Shown: in pieces, positions 8,963 through 18,068 of the stretch
Layout: the number at the start of each line of letters is the position of its first letter
Position numbering within the stretch: position 1 is the stretch's first letter
The notes under the pieces: generated by a model
What the model saw: only the letters and a program-made list of their open reading frames with translations
Databases searched by the model: none
Told to the model about the DNA's origin: nothing
Made by a program: the position numbers and the translations under genes
DNA from: Candidatus Anadelfobacter sociabilis
Lineage (GTDB): Bacteria > Pseudomonadota > Alphaproteobacteria > Rickettsiales > Midichloriaceae
Direction: 5' to 3'
NCBI RefSeq assembly: GCF_021811825.1
Contig: NZ_JAJBJC010000002.1
Coordinates: 1 to 44,267 of the forward strand
Length of the DNA: 44,267 bases

Positions 8963-9061
8963 TGTATTTTTAATTTTAAAGCTTTATATTCGTAAATACA
9001 TATACTACATAACAGCTATGCAATAGTGGTCGAGATATTTTTTTATAAACGCGTAAATTAA

Positions 9062-9919
9062 TTACGCCTTTTTATGCGATCCTTTATGCTTAAAAAATAT
9101 ATTGATAATTTTACTAGCACTTTCTTCAATCGCTTGGTTAGTGGCATCTATAATTTCAATACCAAGCATTTTAAATACAAAATCTGCGTAACATAATTCA
9201 TCACGAATAGAATTTAAAGATAGATAATTATCAAAAAATTCTGAATTATACCCATCATTTGATGTCGAATATTCAAAACACCTAGATCGACGAACTTCTA
9301 ATAGCCTTTGTGAAGATACAGTTATTCCAATAATTAGCGGCTCCTTCATTTGTAATAGAAAATCGTAATACATATGGTTAACTATGGGTAAATTAGCTAC
9401 TTTATACCCGCGATGTGCAAGATAAAAAGCTATAGGTGATTTTGATGTTCTAGAGATACCCAAAATAATGATATCAGCATCATTGTAGTCCTCTATGTTT
9501 TGTCCATCATCATGATTAAGAGTGAAATGTATACTATCTATCCTTCTAAAATAATCACCATCAAGTATATTATGCTTTCCGGGTGAATTTCTGTCTGGAG
9601 ATAATTTTATATATGATGAAATTAATGACACAACCTCTTCAACAGCACAAATTTGATATATTTTGTTAAATTTACACTGTTCTATTAGATAATCGCGATT
9701 ATAGCCATCTACCATACTGTGAAGAACTATACCTGGATTTTTCTTTACAGCGGAAATTAATTCTTTCACTTGCTCTGGTGAGCGCACTAATGGCCACAGA
9801 TATTCAATCGTTTCTAATGTTGAAAAGCGCTTATATGCAGCTTCTCCAACTGCAGTAACTGTTTCACCAGAAGCATCGGAAACTAGATATAAGTGAAGTT
9901 GTTTTTTTACAATTGACAT
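9062..9919 (-). CDS. ppsR: Pyruvate, phosphate dikinase regulatory protein (PpsR family)
   Basis: 285 residues, full length for the DUF299/PpsR family. These cytosolic bifunctional enzymes inactivate pyruvate phosphate dikinase (or PEP synthase) by ADP-dependent threonine phosphorylation and reactivate it by phosphate-dependent dephosphorylation. The N-terminal LYLVSDASGETV, the P-loop-like GISRTSKSP near residues 153-161, and FYLAHRGYKVANLPIV after it are diagnostic. The presence of the regulator implies a PPDK elsewhere in the genome and control of pyruvate/PEP interconversion, relevant next to enolase in this window. The family N-terminus fits the ATG at 9919 well. Confidence 0.93.
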   Translation of the reverse strand: MSIVKKQLHLYLVSDASGETVTAVGEAAYKRFSTLETIEYLWPLVRSPEQVKELISAVKKNPGIVLHSMVDGYNRDYLIEQCKFNKIYQICAVEEVVSLISSYIKLSPDRNSPGKHNILDGDYFRRIDSIHFTLNHDDGQNIEDYNDADIIILGISRTSKSPIAFYLAHRGYKVANLPIVNHMYYDFLLQMKEPLIIGITVSSQRLLEVRRSRCFEYSTSNDGYNSEFFDNYLSLNSIRDELCYADFVFKMLGIEIIDATNQAIEESASKIINIFFKHKGSHKKA

Positions 9920-10151
9920 ATTGATCTTATGTATCAGTGTTTTTTATTAAAAAGAATTTATTTTGCAGTTATATATGTGAGGAATAACATTTTTTATATA
10001 TACAAAATATCATCTTTTAAAAAATTATATACTTCTGTATATCATTTTTATTGAATTTTTTGTTAATTTATATAATTCTCATAGTGGTAATTTTAAAAAA
10101 TGAGATTGAAATCAATATTATTTTAACAATCGTTAACTTATAGTTTTGTAC

Positions 10152-10682
10152 ATGATTACCATAAAGGGATTAGATAATGCAGCTCTTATAGCGACAATAG
10201 ATCTTATTCCTTTGAACATTTTTTGCAAAGACTTAAAGGGTGTATATTGCATATGTAACAAACGCCAGCTAGAAGTTGCTGGAGTGCGGCGTGATTCAGT
10301 CATTGGTAAAGCAGATTTCCAATGTCCTTGGATGAAAATAGCAAAAAAACTTAGACTGGATGATGCTGTCGTATTGGGGACGCGTACAAGGCATTTGTTC
10401 GAGGATATTTCATGGGTATCTGATGGAAAAAAATATATCTATTTATCAATGAAAGCTCCAATCTGTAAAAATAGTGATAGTGAAGTTGTAGGTATTATTG
10501 GAGTTTCTATTGATACAACAGAAGAAGAGAAGGCGAATATTACAAAAGTATTATTAAATGTATTACGTATGATACAAGCATTAATGGCAAATTATACTAT
10601 ATTGGGTCTTGATGATTTTAGTGCGCAAAAAATGCATGTGAGAATATTAGACGTTTTAAATGGAATTGATATGCTATCATAG
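10152..10682 (+). CDS. Stand-alone PAS-domain protein
   Basis: 176 residues from ATG 10152; the frame opens at a TTG at 10146. Residues about 13-125 form a PAS domain: IDLIPLNIFCKDLKGVYCICN, then GVRRDSVIGKADFQCPW, then KYIYLSMKAPICKN and EVVGIIGVSIDTTEEEK, the usual closing strand and linker. The remaining about 50 residues are helical (VLRMIQALMAN), reminiscent of the dimerisation segment after PAS domains in sensor kinases, but no H-box or ATPase domain follows. It is either a dedicated small sensor or the surviving front part of a kinase; the next 430 bp show no kinase remnant. The ligand is unknown. Confidence 0.75.
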   Translation: MITIKGLDNAALIATIDLIPLNIFCKDLKGVYCICNKRQLEVAGVRRDSVIGKADFQCPWMKIAKKLRLDDAVVLGTRTRHLFEDISWVSDGKKYIYLSMKAPICKNSDSEVVGIIGVSIDTTEEEKANITKVLLNVLRMIQALMANYTILGLDDFSAQKMHVRILDVLNGIDMLS

Positions 10683-10759
10683 TTAGTTAGTAAGTTTGTA
10701 TTGCAGTTTTGCATTTTACCATACAAGCTATATTTGTAAAAAATCAATAAAGGAGATCA

Positions 10760-10861
10760 GTGATAAATAGTAGAAATTTCGATGGTAGCATAAAGCTGTT
10801 TTTACATAATGTACTTATAAAATTTATATGTGATAAAATATATTCTAGTAATGTGATATAA
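10760..10861 (+). CDS. Possible 33-residue small ORF with strong ribosome site
   Basis: AAAGGAG (10750-10755 region) lies four to five bases before a GTG at 10760 that opens 33 codons (MINSRNFDGSIKLFLHNVLI... ending at TAA 10859-10861). Strong Shine-Dalgarno sequences are rare in this window, which is the main reason to list it. Composition is plausible but uninformative. It could be a leader peptide upstream of nhaA or chance. Confidence 0.25.
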   Translation: MINSRNFDGSIKLFLHNVLIKFICDKIYSSNVI

Positions 10862-11131
10862 AAAGATTGACATGTTACAGTAATATCTACTCTTGTAAAA
10901 GATAAAGGCCTATATCTACGAGAGGGAAATCTCTAATTTTATCACTTTTTGCATCTTTTTTAGATAATATTCGTTTGTATTTCTCATACTAATGATATGA
11001 TATTTCATAATTTTTATTAAAATATAATATTAATTTTACAACATTTGTTTCGTCTATATTATTCATTTGTTATTTTAATTTTGCTTTGTTAATAACACTA
11101 CTAGTTAGTAGTGATTTCATGGATATATAAC

Positions 11132-12370
11132 ATGTCAATAATTGAGTACTTTTCTTCTTATAAAAAGATTTTTTTTTGGAAAAAGATTATATCTCAAATG
11201 AAAAATAGTGGCTTTGTATTGTTACTTGCTATGATTCTTGCTCTAGTATTTGATAATTCTCCACTACATAACTTTTATCAAGATTTAATTAATACAAAAT
11301 TAAGTATTAATATATTCATTAATTCAATCACACTTAGTCTTAAAGATTGGGTTAATGATCTAATGATGACGTTGTTTTTTTTATTAGTTAGTATAGAAAT
11401 TAAGAATGAGATTATCAATGGGGATTTATCAAGCAAATCTCAAAGAATTCTTGCTATATTAGCTTCTACTGCTGGAGTTATTATGCCAGCATTGATATAT
11501 TATTTAATAAATTATTCTAATAAATATGCGCTGTGTGGATGGGCTATTCCTATTGGAACAGATATAGCATTTGTATTAAGTGCTATATCACTTTTTAAAA
11601 ATTCAATAACAAAAGCGCTAAAAACTTTTATTACTGCATTAGTAATTGTTGATGATTTAATTGCTATTTTTATCATAGCTTTTTTTTATACCCACACACT
11701 ACGATACATGTTCTTTTTATATATCACGATATGTACAGTAATTTTATTCATATTAAGCTATCTAAATTGTTCAAAAAGTATAGTATACTTTATAATAGGA
11801 ATAATTTTATGGTACTGTTGTTATTACTCTGGGATACATCCAACTATTTCGGGAGTAATTGTAGGAATATCATTACATGCCAAAACAAAAGATATGCAGG
11901 ATATGGTAAATAGATTGATCTCGTTCCTCACTCCTGTGGTATCGTATATAATTATCCCGATTTTTGCTTTTTCTAATAGTGATATACACATTGCAAGTAT
12001 TACAAAAAATATTCTATTTTCTACGGTCACTACAGGAATTTTATTTGGACTATTTTTAGGAAAGCAAATAGGAATTTTTGGTAGTTCTGTTATAATGATA
12101 AAATTTGGGTTAGTGCAATTGCCTAAAGGCAGTACATATGGGCAGCTATATGCTGTTTCATTAATGTGTGGTATTGGATTTACAGTAACACTCTTTATTT
12201 CTTCACTTACATTTTACGATGTAGACAGTAATCTACTGAGCGCTAAAATTGGTATGCTGCTTGGATCTATTACTTCATTTATTTGTAGTGCTATTTTACT
12301 TGTGTTGGATAGGCGTAAAACTCGTAAAGCGAAATATATTATAGGTGAGAATATAGGTGAGAATTTGTAA
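11132..12370 (+). CDS. nhaA: Na+/H+ antiporter NhaA
   Basis: 412 residues from ATG 11132; the frame extends to a GTG at 11111. It is an inner-membrane antiporter that exports Na+ in exchange for two H+, controlling pH and sodium. About 11-12 hydrophobic helices are visible. Family signatures: NSPLHNFYQ in the first loop, LKDWVNDLMMTLFFLLVSIEIKNE near residue 70, GTDIAFVLSAIS near 145, and FITALVIVDDLIAI near 170, which contains the paired aspartates (Asp163/Asp164 in E. coli) that bind the ion, then GIHPTISGVIVGI. The C-terminus carries a small repeat, IGENIGENL, from a 12-bp duplication. Confidence 0.95.
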   Translation: MSIIEYFSSYKKIFFWKKIISQMKNSGFVLLLAMILALVFDNSPLHNFYQDLINTKLSINIFINSITLSLKDWVNDLMMTLFFLLVSIEIKNEIINGDLSSKSQRILAILASTAGVIMPALIYYLINYSNKYALCGWAIPIGTDIAFVLSAISLFKNSITKALKTFITALVIVDDLIAIFIIAFFYTHTLRYMFFLYITICTVILFILSYLNCSKSIVYFIIGIILWYCCYYSGIHPTISGVIVGISLHAKTKDMQDMVNRLISFLTPVVSYIIIPIFAFSNSDIHIASITKNILFSTVTTGILFGLFLGKQIGIFGSSVIMIKFGLVQLPKGSTYGQLYAVSLMCGIGFTVTLFISSLTFYDVDSNLLSAKIGMLLGSITSFICSAILLVLDRRKTRKAKYIIGENIGENL

Positions 12371-12435
12371 ATGTGAGCTCGTCTTTCACTCAAAGCATGT
12401 AAGTATTTTCTTATAAAAGTTTTCATTTTTCTTCA

Positions 12436-13002
12436 TTATATGCATTTGTCTTGCATACAATTCAATGTGCATATAACAAAAGCGACGATTCCATGTTGAA
12501 CTCCTAGAAACGGTAGTCCTTCTGGTGTAGTTGCTTTAACGCTAATGCAGCTAGGATTTAATTTTAAAATTTTACTTATATTCTCTGAGATTTGTTTACT
12601 GTAAGGCATGATTTTCGGCTCTTCACATATTATGCTACTATCAATATATTCAATGGACCATCCCAGTTCAGCAGCTTTGTTTTTTGCATGTTGAATAAAG
12701 ATTTTTGAATCACAATTTGCCCATTGAGGATCGTTTGGTGAGAAATATACTCCAATATTTCCACTACAAGATCCACCATAAATTGCATCAGCAATTGCAT
12801 GGAGCAACACATCGCCATCAGAATGTGCTTTTACTTTATATTTACATTCTATTTGTACACCACCTAAAACAATAAAATTTTTTTGTGAGTTATGTGATGT
12901 TTTTTCATTGTTATCGATCAAACAATCTTCAACTATATCGTTTTCAAAAGAATGTAAATCTACCCCTATTCCTGTTCTTATTGTATTTAATTTATTTATC
13001 AT
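12436..13002 (-). CDS. ispF: 2-C-methyl-D-erythritol 2,4-cyclodiphosphate synthase
   Basis: It catalyses the ring-forming CMP-releasing step of the MEP isoprenoid pathway. The metal ligands are present: Asp15 and His17 in GIGVDLHSF and His68 in AHSDGDVLLHAI. The active-site ATTPEGLPFLG is near residue 155. At 188 residues it is about 28 longer than usual: about 23 extra, hydrophilic residues (about 20-42) lie between the DxH motif and the FIVLGGV strand. It is not fused to IspD, unlike many alphaproteobacteria. The gene converges on nhaA, with 65 bp between stops. Presence of the MEP pathway excludes Rickettsia-type isoprenoid scavenging. Confidence 0.94.
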   Translation of the reverse strand: MINKLNTIRTGIGVDLHSFENDIVEDCLIDNNEKTSHNSQKNFIVLGGVQIECKYKVKAHSDGDVLLHAIADAIYGGSCSGNIGVYFSPNDPQWANCDSKIFIQHAKNKAAELGWSIEYIDSSIICEEPKIMPYSKQISENISKILKLNPSCISVKATTPEGLPFLGVQHGIVAFVICTLNCMQDKCI

Positions 13003-13463
13003 ATACCATGACTTATCTACCGGTTAACTCAAATATATGATATAAGAAATATTCTTGACTTTCAAATAAGAAGTGCATACTATACAGTGATAGTGTACGA
13101 TCTGCGTTCCTTGGAATGATGTTTTGTGTGGGTTTGATTCGTTTTTATATGCATGAGAATTCTTAGTAGTTGGTATTATTTTCTAAGGTTTTATGGTTGT
13201 GCACTTATGCATTTTATCTATTATTAAGTAAATTCTTTTGGTAGTAAGAATTGGGTAAAATAATTAGAAACCGAAATTTGTTTTGTTATTGCATTATTCA
13301 AATATGATCCTCCATACTTTGACGTTCATATGTGTAGCTTATGTATATGTTATTTGCAATAATTGATTAACGAATAAAAAGTAAACCAAACATATAGATT
13401 AATATTCTGTAACTTCTATAGTGAAGATCGATTGAGTTAAGTAATTTCATTAAATAAAAAACT
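13003..13463. other. ispF-greA spacer of 461 bp with an orphan strong promoter
   Basis: No open frame. A near-consensus promoter at 13055-13083 points rightward; the following about 120 bases are richer in G than the surroundings (around 13098-13140). The rest up to greA is AT-rich and featureless. Either greA has an about 370-base leader or a small RNA is made. Confidence 0.4.
13055..13083 (+). promoter_or_regulatory. Strong predicted sigma-70 promoter far upstream of greA
   Basis: TTGACT (13055-13060), exactly 17 bp, then TACTAT (13078-13083). Start of transcription predicted near 13090, 374 bases before the greA ATG. Confidence 0.45.
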
Positions 13464-13940
13464 ATGAATACAAAGTTTCCTATTACACCAGAAGGGTATA
13501 ATATGCTGTGTAAAGAGTTGGAATTTCTGAAGAGCATAGAGAGACCTAATATTATTAATGCTATAGCAGAGGCTCGTGCACATGGTGATCTCTCAGAAAA
13601 TACCGAGTATAGTGCTGCTAAAGAAAAACAGAGTTTGATTGAAGCTAAAATAAATGATTTAGAGCATAAATCTGCACATGCACAAATCATAGATTATACT
13701 ACTATCTCGCATGATAACAAAGTTCAATTTGGTGCTCTTGTTTCTGTAATAGAATCAGATAGTATGATTGAGACAAAATATAGGATAGTTGGAGAATACG
13801 AAGCTAATTTAGCGCAAAAAATGATATCTATTACCTCACCTTTAGCACGTGCACTGTTAGGAAAAATCATTAACGATGAGGTTGAAGTATTAACCCCTAG
13901 AGGTATGAAATACTATAAAATAATTGGGATAACTTATTAA
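13464..13940 (+). CDS. greA: Transcription elongation factor GreA
   Basis: 158 residues, typical for GreA. It binds the RNA polymerase secondary channel and stimulates cleavage of backtracked transcripts. The N-terminal coiled coil (about 1-75) starts with FPITPEGYNMLCKELEFLK and contains the tip signature ARAHGDLSENTEYSAAKE with the acidic Asp/Glu residues that coordinate the catalytic metal. The FKBP-like C-terminal domain shows the ISITSPLARALLGK and DEVEV segments. It is followed 21 bp later by rnc, so the two are probably one transcript. Confidence 0.96.
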   Translation: MNTKFPITPEGYNMLCKELEFLKSIERPNIINAIAEARAHGDLSENTEYSAAKEKQSLIEAKINDLEHKSAHAQIIDYTTISHDNKVQFGALVSVIESDSMIETKYRIVGEYEANLAQKMISITSPLARALLGKIINDEVEVLTPRGMKYYKIIGITY

Positions 13941-13961
13941 ATATTTTCAAAGAATTTTTAA

Positions 13962-14771
13962 ATGTGGAAATTATTATACAATACTATACTCAAAAAATTA
14001 AGTGGCTTGTTTGGATATTTTTCTATTAATAAAACAGAATATGAAGTTGAACAATGCTACGATGAGTATTGTATTGCGGCATTAGAGTCTAGTATACAAT
14101 ATAAATTTAAAGATCCTTCCTTACTTAAAGAAGCACTCACGCATCCAAGTTATAGGTTAAACATTACTAATAAAAAGAGGAAAAATTACGAAAGATTAGA
14201 ATTTCTAGGAGATAAAGTATTTAATCTAATTATAGCAAATTTATTGTATATGAAGTATCCAGATATGAATGAGGGGCAAATTTCAATTATGCAAGCATAT
14301 TTTGTAAAATCTGAGAGTTTAGCTAATATGGTAAGAAAGTTACAATTGGAAGGTTTTATTGTAATGGATAAGAGTGAAGTTAAATCTGGTGGGAGACAAA
14401 AGATGAGAAATCTTGAAAATTTTTATGAAGCGCTAATAGGAGCTATATTTCTTGATAGTGGATATGATGCTGCATGTAAAATAGTATCTCAGCATTGGTG
14501 CGATCAAGTGAATTCTAATATAAATTATGAACAAATGAGAGATTATAAATCTAAATTACAAGAACTGACACAAAAAAATAACAAAAGCATACCTACCTAC
14601 AAGCTCATATCTAAACAAGGCATTGCGCATGAACCAACTTTCGAAATAATGGTAGAGTTAGAGGGGATTAGTGCTTATGGAAAGGGGAGATCAAAAAAAG
14701 TTGCTGAACAAAATGCAGCATCCGCTCTATACTATATGATTGTAGAAAATAAATTGCAACAGCTACAATAA
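13962..14771 (+). CDS. rnc: Ribonuclease III
   Basis: Double-strand-specific endoribonuclease for rRNA and mRNA processing. 269 residues: an N-terminal extension of about 35, the RNase III domain with signature YERLEFLGDKVF near residues 68-79 (catalytic Glu and Asp of the first cluster), the second cluster NLENFYEALIGAIFLD near 157, and a dsRNA-binding domain from about 195 (YKSKLQELTQ ... AHEPTFEIMVELEG ... GKGRSKKVAEQNAASAL). In the second cluster the Asp equivalent to E. coli Asp114 is Asn (codon AAT), while Glu117 is kept. I recall Asn there also in Rickettsia, so it is probably a lineage trait rather than inactivation. Downstream of greA, likely co-transcribed. Confidence 0.94.
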   Translation: MWKLLYNTILKKLSGLFGYFSINKTEYEVEQCYDEYCIAALESSIQYKFKDPSLLKEALTHPSYRLNITNKKRKNYERLEFLGDKVFNLIIANLLYMKYPDMNEGQISIMQAYFVKSESLANMVRKLQLEGFIVMDKSEVKSGGRQKMRNLENFYEALIGAIFLDSGYDAACKIVSQHWCDQVNSNINYEQMRDYKSKLQELTQKNNKSIPTYKLISKQGIAHEPTFEIMVELEGISAYGKGRSKKVAEQNAASALYYMIVENKLQQLQ

Positions 14772-15070
14772 AGAAATATTGATACTTTTTTATATTTTTA
14801 TAAATATTCATTATCACATAACTCTTGTCGAAGGTCTAAATTTTGCACACAAATTGTATATAAAAATGATACAAATATTCAAAACAAAGATTGGGATTAG
14901 CTTAGTTTTAATTTGGTTGCCAACCTGAGTAGGATATTCTAGAGGTTTCTTTTTCGAATATCATGAAGTTTATCTTATCTATAGCTTTCTTTAGCGAATT
15001 TTCTTTATTGCGTAGTATTACAAAAAACTTTTGTTGTTGCTAGATCATACATGCTGTTACAATAGTGTTT

Positions 15071-17239
15071 TTACCACCACCCATGCGCATGAGCAGTTGC
15101 GATAGCATAAAATGGATCTGTTGCCTTCAGTATTATGTCTCTGTCATGATATCCAAGTTGGAGATCATCCTTGATGCATATATTCATCGGTTCTAGATAT
15201 ATGACATCTTCCCTTTGTATTAGCATATCTTCCCTCAATTTCAATCTATAGCCATTTGGGCACTTATCTTCACCATAAGTGATTATTATATTGTTATGAT
15301 ATAACTCTCTAATATATATTGTATCTTTATTATAGAACTCTTTAATATATTCTTGAGTAGCAGCATTAAACTTCTCCATATCTTCTGTAAAATATTTATT
15401 AAAATTTTCTTTCATCATAGAATCAAGATAATTTTTATTCACTGTCAAATACTTATTTTTTGGTGCTATCTGTTGGACGAGAGAAAAACTGGCGCCAATC
15501 ATAAATGTCAGAGCACCTATAGTGGCCATAGTTAGTACCACATTTCCTATTATATCTTTTCTTGATTCTATAGGTATTTTATGGAGTGGTTGGTTAATAT
15601 AAGCAGAAACAAAAATTATGCATCTCAAGGCAAAATCCCAAGATAATACACTATCCCTACCAGCCAATATTGAGTCTTTCCCAACAGCCCATATTGAGTC
15701 TTTCCCAATATTAGCATCAGCATTAGAGGTATGGCATGCATGTCCTTTAGAACCAGCGAGACAGTAAGTAGGAATTTTTATTTCATCTTTACTGCTCAAA
15801 AATTCACCAATAATTTTACCAATACTATTATTAAGCTCAACTATAAAACGTTTTTGAAGTCTTAAGGGTATTCTTACCCAAGTATTAGGAGTCCACGCAT
15901 CTATTACAGCAAATGTGCTAATTGTGTATGCAATCATATTCAGAAAAATCTCCATCAATCTATTTATCTCTTGCCCCTCTTTAGCAAAAAAGAGGATATC
16001 TGGTTCAGAATTTATATACTTACCATTACGCAGATTCTCTAAAAGAAGAGAGAAAGATTCAGCGTATTCATCTCCAGGATCATGAAACTGAGAAAATATA
16101 GGCAGAAGTTCTATGCACCAACGTGTTAAAGTCTTATAGATAGGCTCAATATTTAGATAATCTTGACTCTTGCATTTTTCGGGAAGTTTTGTTGTGTCGA
16201 TATACACAGTAAAATTACTACTACTATCTGCAAGTACAAACTTATATGCCTTACCATTGATTGGATCGCCTTGATTACCTACTACCTTAATAACATCTCG
16301 AATTTCAATGTCTTTATTACTAGAACATCTTTGTATTGATTTACTAAATATGTTATAAACTTCGTTAATAGAATCGGATTGATTATTATGATACAAATTA
16401 TTGTCACTCTTATTATCTTCTCCTGTAGAGATAGGATGATTGATTACAAGTTGATTATTTATATTTAACTGCTCTTTTGGCGCATCTTCTTGAAAGTCTA
16501 CTTTCTTATTGTGGTTATTTGTTTCACTTATTGTTACTATTTCTTCTTCTTGAATGATCTCACTAGGAATTTCTTGAATGATATCATTAGGACTTTCTTC
16601 AGTGATCTCATCAGTATCTTCAGTAATACGCTTTGTTGAAATAATTAATGCATAGTAATACGCAAAATTTCTACTGTCACTCGCTACAAAAAAATTGTTA
16701 GTGTGGGCTATGCGAATATCATTTAGATGATCTTTGTTTATCGCAATATTATGTAGCGTTGAATCTACGTATTGTAATGTACCTAATAAAGTAGGTACAT
16801 TATGATGAGTATAATCTATATATTGCTGTTTATTATAAGTTATAACACTTGCTTTATATGTATTTGACATTACAGCATGATCTTTCTCAAGGTTAGTTAC
16901 AACTTTTTCAATATCAAATACTGATGGGCTATTTTTATAAGATGTATTATCTAATACATGCAATAATTTTTTAGCCATAATATATGGTTCATACATTGAT
17001 ATTGGTTTATATGTATCAGATCTGTATTCGTACATATCAGACTCATATTTATTATATAGAGTGATTTTGTGGCTCTTAAGTATATTTAACCGCATATTAA
17101 GTATCGTTATATAATACATAACTGCGGGAAATTGTTCAAATCTTCTTCTATTGATAGATTTTTTATGTATATTATTTTCTACTAATAACTGTTCGCTTCT
17201 AGCATTATAACGAAATGCTTTATTAGATAACATATTCAT
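15071..17239 (-). CDS. Large lineage-specific membrane-associated protein, function unknown
   Basis: 722 residues, no recognised family. Residues 1-200 are rich in Tyr, Asn and His. An acidic low-complexity stretch at about 205-245 (NDIIQEIPSEIIQEEEI) looks disordered. A globular middle (about 310-500) contains several Trp-rich hydrophobic segments (ETFLNMIAYTISTFAVIDAW-like). A short internal repeat at about 520-545 reads GKDSIWAV / GKDSILAG / RDSVLSW, mirrored by a DNA repeat at about 15660-15710. Two membrane-like segments follow (about 550-562 and 578-600, VVLTMATIGALTFMIGASF), then a mixed tail ending HAHGWW. No signal peptide. A 14-bp perfect palindrome lies 42 bp upstream. A secreted or host-interacting protein is possible but not shown. 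Confidence 0.75.
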   Translation of the reverse strand: MNMLSNKAFRYNARSEQLLVENNIHKKSINRRRFEQFPAVMYYITILNMRLNILKSHKITLYNKYESDMYEYRSDTYKPISMYEPYIMAKKLLHVLDNTSYKNSPSVFDIEKVVTNLEKDHAVMSNTYKASVITYNKQQYIDYTHHNVPTLLGTLQYVDSTLHNIAINKDHLNDIRIAHTNNFFVASDSRNFAYYYALIISTKRITEDTDEITEESPNDIIQEIPSEIIQEEEIVTISETNNHNKKVDFQEDAPKEQLNINNQLVINHPISTGEDNKSDNNLYHNNQSDSINEVYNIFSKSIQRCSSNKDIEIRDVIKVVGNQGDPINGKAYKFVLADSSSNFTVYIDTTKLPEKCKSQDYLNIEPIYKTLTRWCIELLPIFSQFHDPGDEYAESFSLLLENLRNGKYINSEPDILFFAKEGQEINRLMEIFLNMIAYTISTFAVIDAWTPNTWVRIPLRLQKRFIVELNNSIGKIIGEFLSSKDEIKIPTYCLAGSKGHACHTSNADANIGKDSIWAVGKDSILAGRDSVLSWDFALRCIIFVSAYINQPLHKIPIESRKDIIGNVVLTMATIGALTFMIGASFSLVQQIAPKNKYLTVNKNYLDSMMKENFNKYFTEDMEKFNAATQEYIKEFYNKDTIYIRELYHNNIIITYGEDKCPNGYRLKLREDMLIQREDVIYLEPMNICIKDDLQLGYHDRDIILKATDPFYAIATAHAHGWW

Positions 17240-17280
17240 ATAACTCAGAGATTATAACTATTTATTGCTCAAACCTGAAC

Positions 17281-17294
17281 CAGTAATATTACTG
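17281..17294. promoter_or_regulatory. 14-bp perfect palindrome upstream of the 722-residue gene
   Basis: CAGTAATATTACTG is its own reverse complement and lies 42 bp before the ATG at 17239, a usual place for an operator. A further half-site AGTAATAT follows at 17299-17306. Confidence 0.35.
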
Positions 17295-17413
17295 TAAAAG
17301 TAATATGTTGGAATCAAGATTTCAGAAGATAACGCAACCTAAAACTGCATTAAATTTTTAAAGAAGATAAGGCAGATATTGTTACATAATACGGAAAGAT
17401 ACGATCACCAATA

Positions 17414-17686
17414 TCAACGCCTGCCGCTAAAAAGGTGATAAAGAGATGCTGATCGCTTAGTAATTGTCTTTATAATGACATAGAGCAAAAACTTAATGTT
17501 TGATAATTTTGCAAAAAAGCTAGTTTGTGGCGAAGGGTGCTTCAAAAAAGTGCGCATATCTTGTTTACAAAATAAGCAGCAATACAAGAAGAAAATTGAA
17601 AAACAACCAGACATGAGAAGTACACTAATACAAAAATCATCTATAATAAAGTTAATAGCCAGTGCAGGTATTAATTGAAAACCCAT
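17414..17686 (-). CDS. Doubtful small membrane protein
   Basis: 90 residues from ATG 17686 (GTG at 17695 also possible). The first about 45 residues are hydrophobic and Cys-rich (CISVLLMSGCFSIFFLYCCLFC), followed by a basic tail. AAGGTG lies shortly before the start. No family recognised, and a 60-codon frame overlaps on the other strand. It could be real, a remnant or chance. Confidence 0.25.
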   Translation of the reverse strand: MGFQLIPALAINFIIDDFCISVLLMSGCFSIFFLYCCLFCKQDMRTFLKHPSPQTSFFAKLSNIKFLLYVIIKTITKRSASLYHLFSGRR

Positions 17687-17695
17687 GCACAGCAC

Positions 17696-18068
17696 CTTGC
17701 ATTGTCACACATTTTTGTACAAATGTCACTAAATACTTTTAGCGATATGCAAATAATACGATCTTCCTTCTATTATTAAAGTACATTATGAATTTCATTT
17801 AAACATTTTAAAAGATAAGATATGTAATATGGAACAAATATTTTACAGCATATAGATGTTTTAAATAATTCACTAAAATAGTATTATATTATAAATTATG
17901 TTATAAAATTTGAAGTAAAATTTAGAGGTAGACTCCAGAAGTAGACTCTATTATTTAGTGATGTGTTGAGTTTAGCTAATATTTAATTTAAATTTTTAAT
18001 AGATTACTATATTATTACCATTATTATTAATTAATATTTTTAATTGCTTTGCACATTACTGATAATAC
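17696..18068. other. Gap of 373 bp before folC
   Basis: No frame or RNA gene. TTTGTACAAA (17714-17723) is a 10-bp palindrome flanked by direct GTCAC copies. A duplicated GTAGACTC occurs around 17930-17950. Otherwise AT-rich and featureless. Confidence 0.5.

Noticed and set aside
13367-13690. 107-codon minus-strand ORF
   Set aside because: Antisense to greA.
17496-17678. 60-codon plus-strand ORF
   Set aside because: Lysine-rich, without ribosome site or homology, antisense to an equally doubtful membrane ORF.
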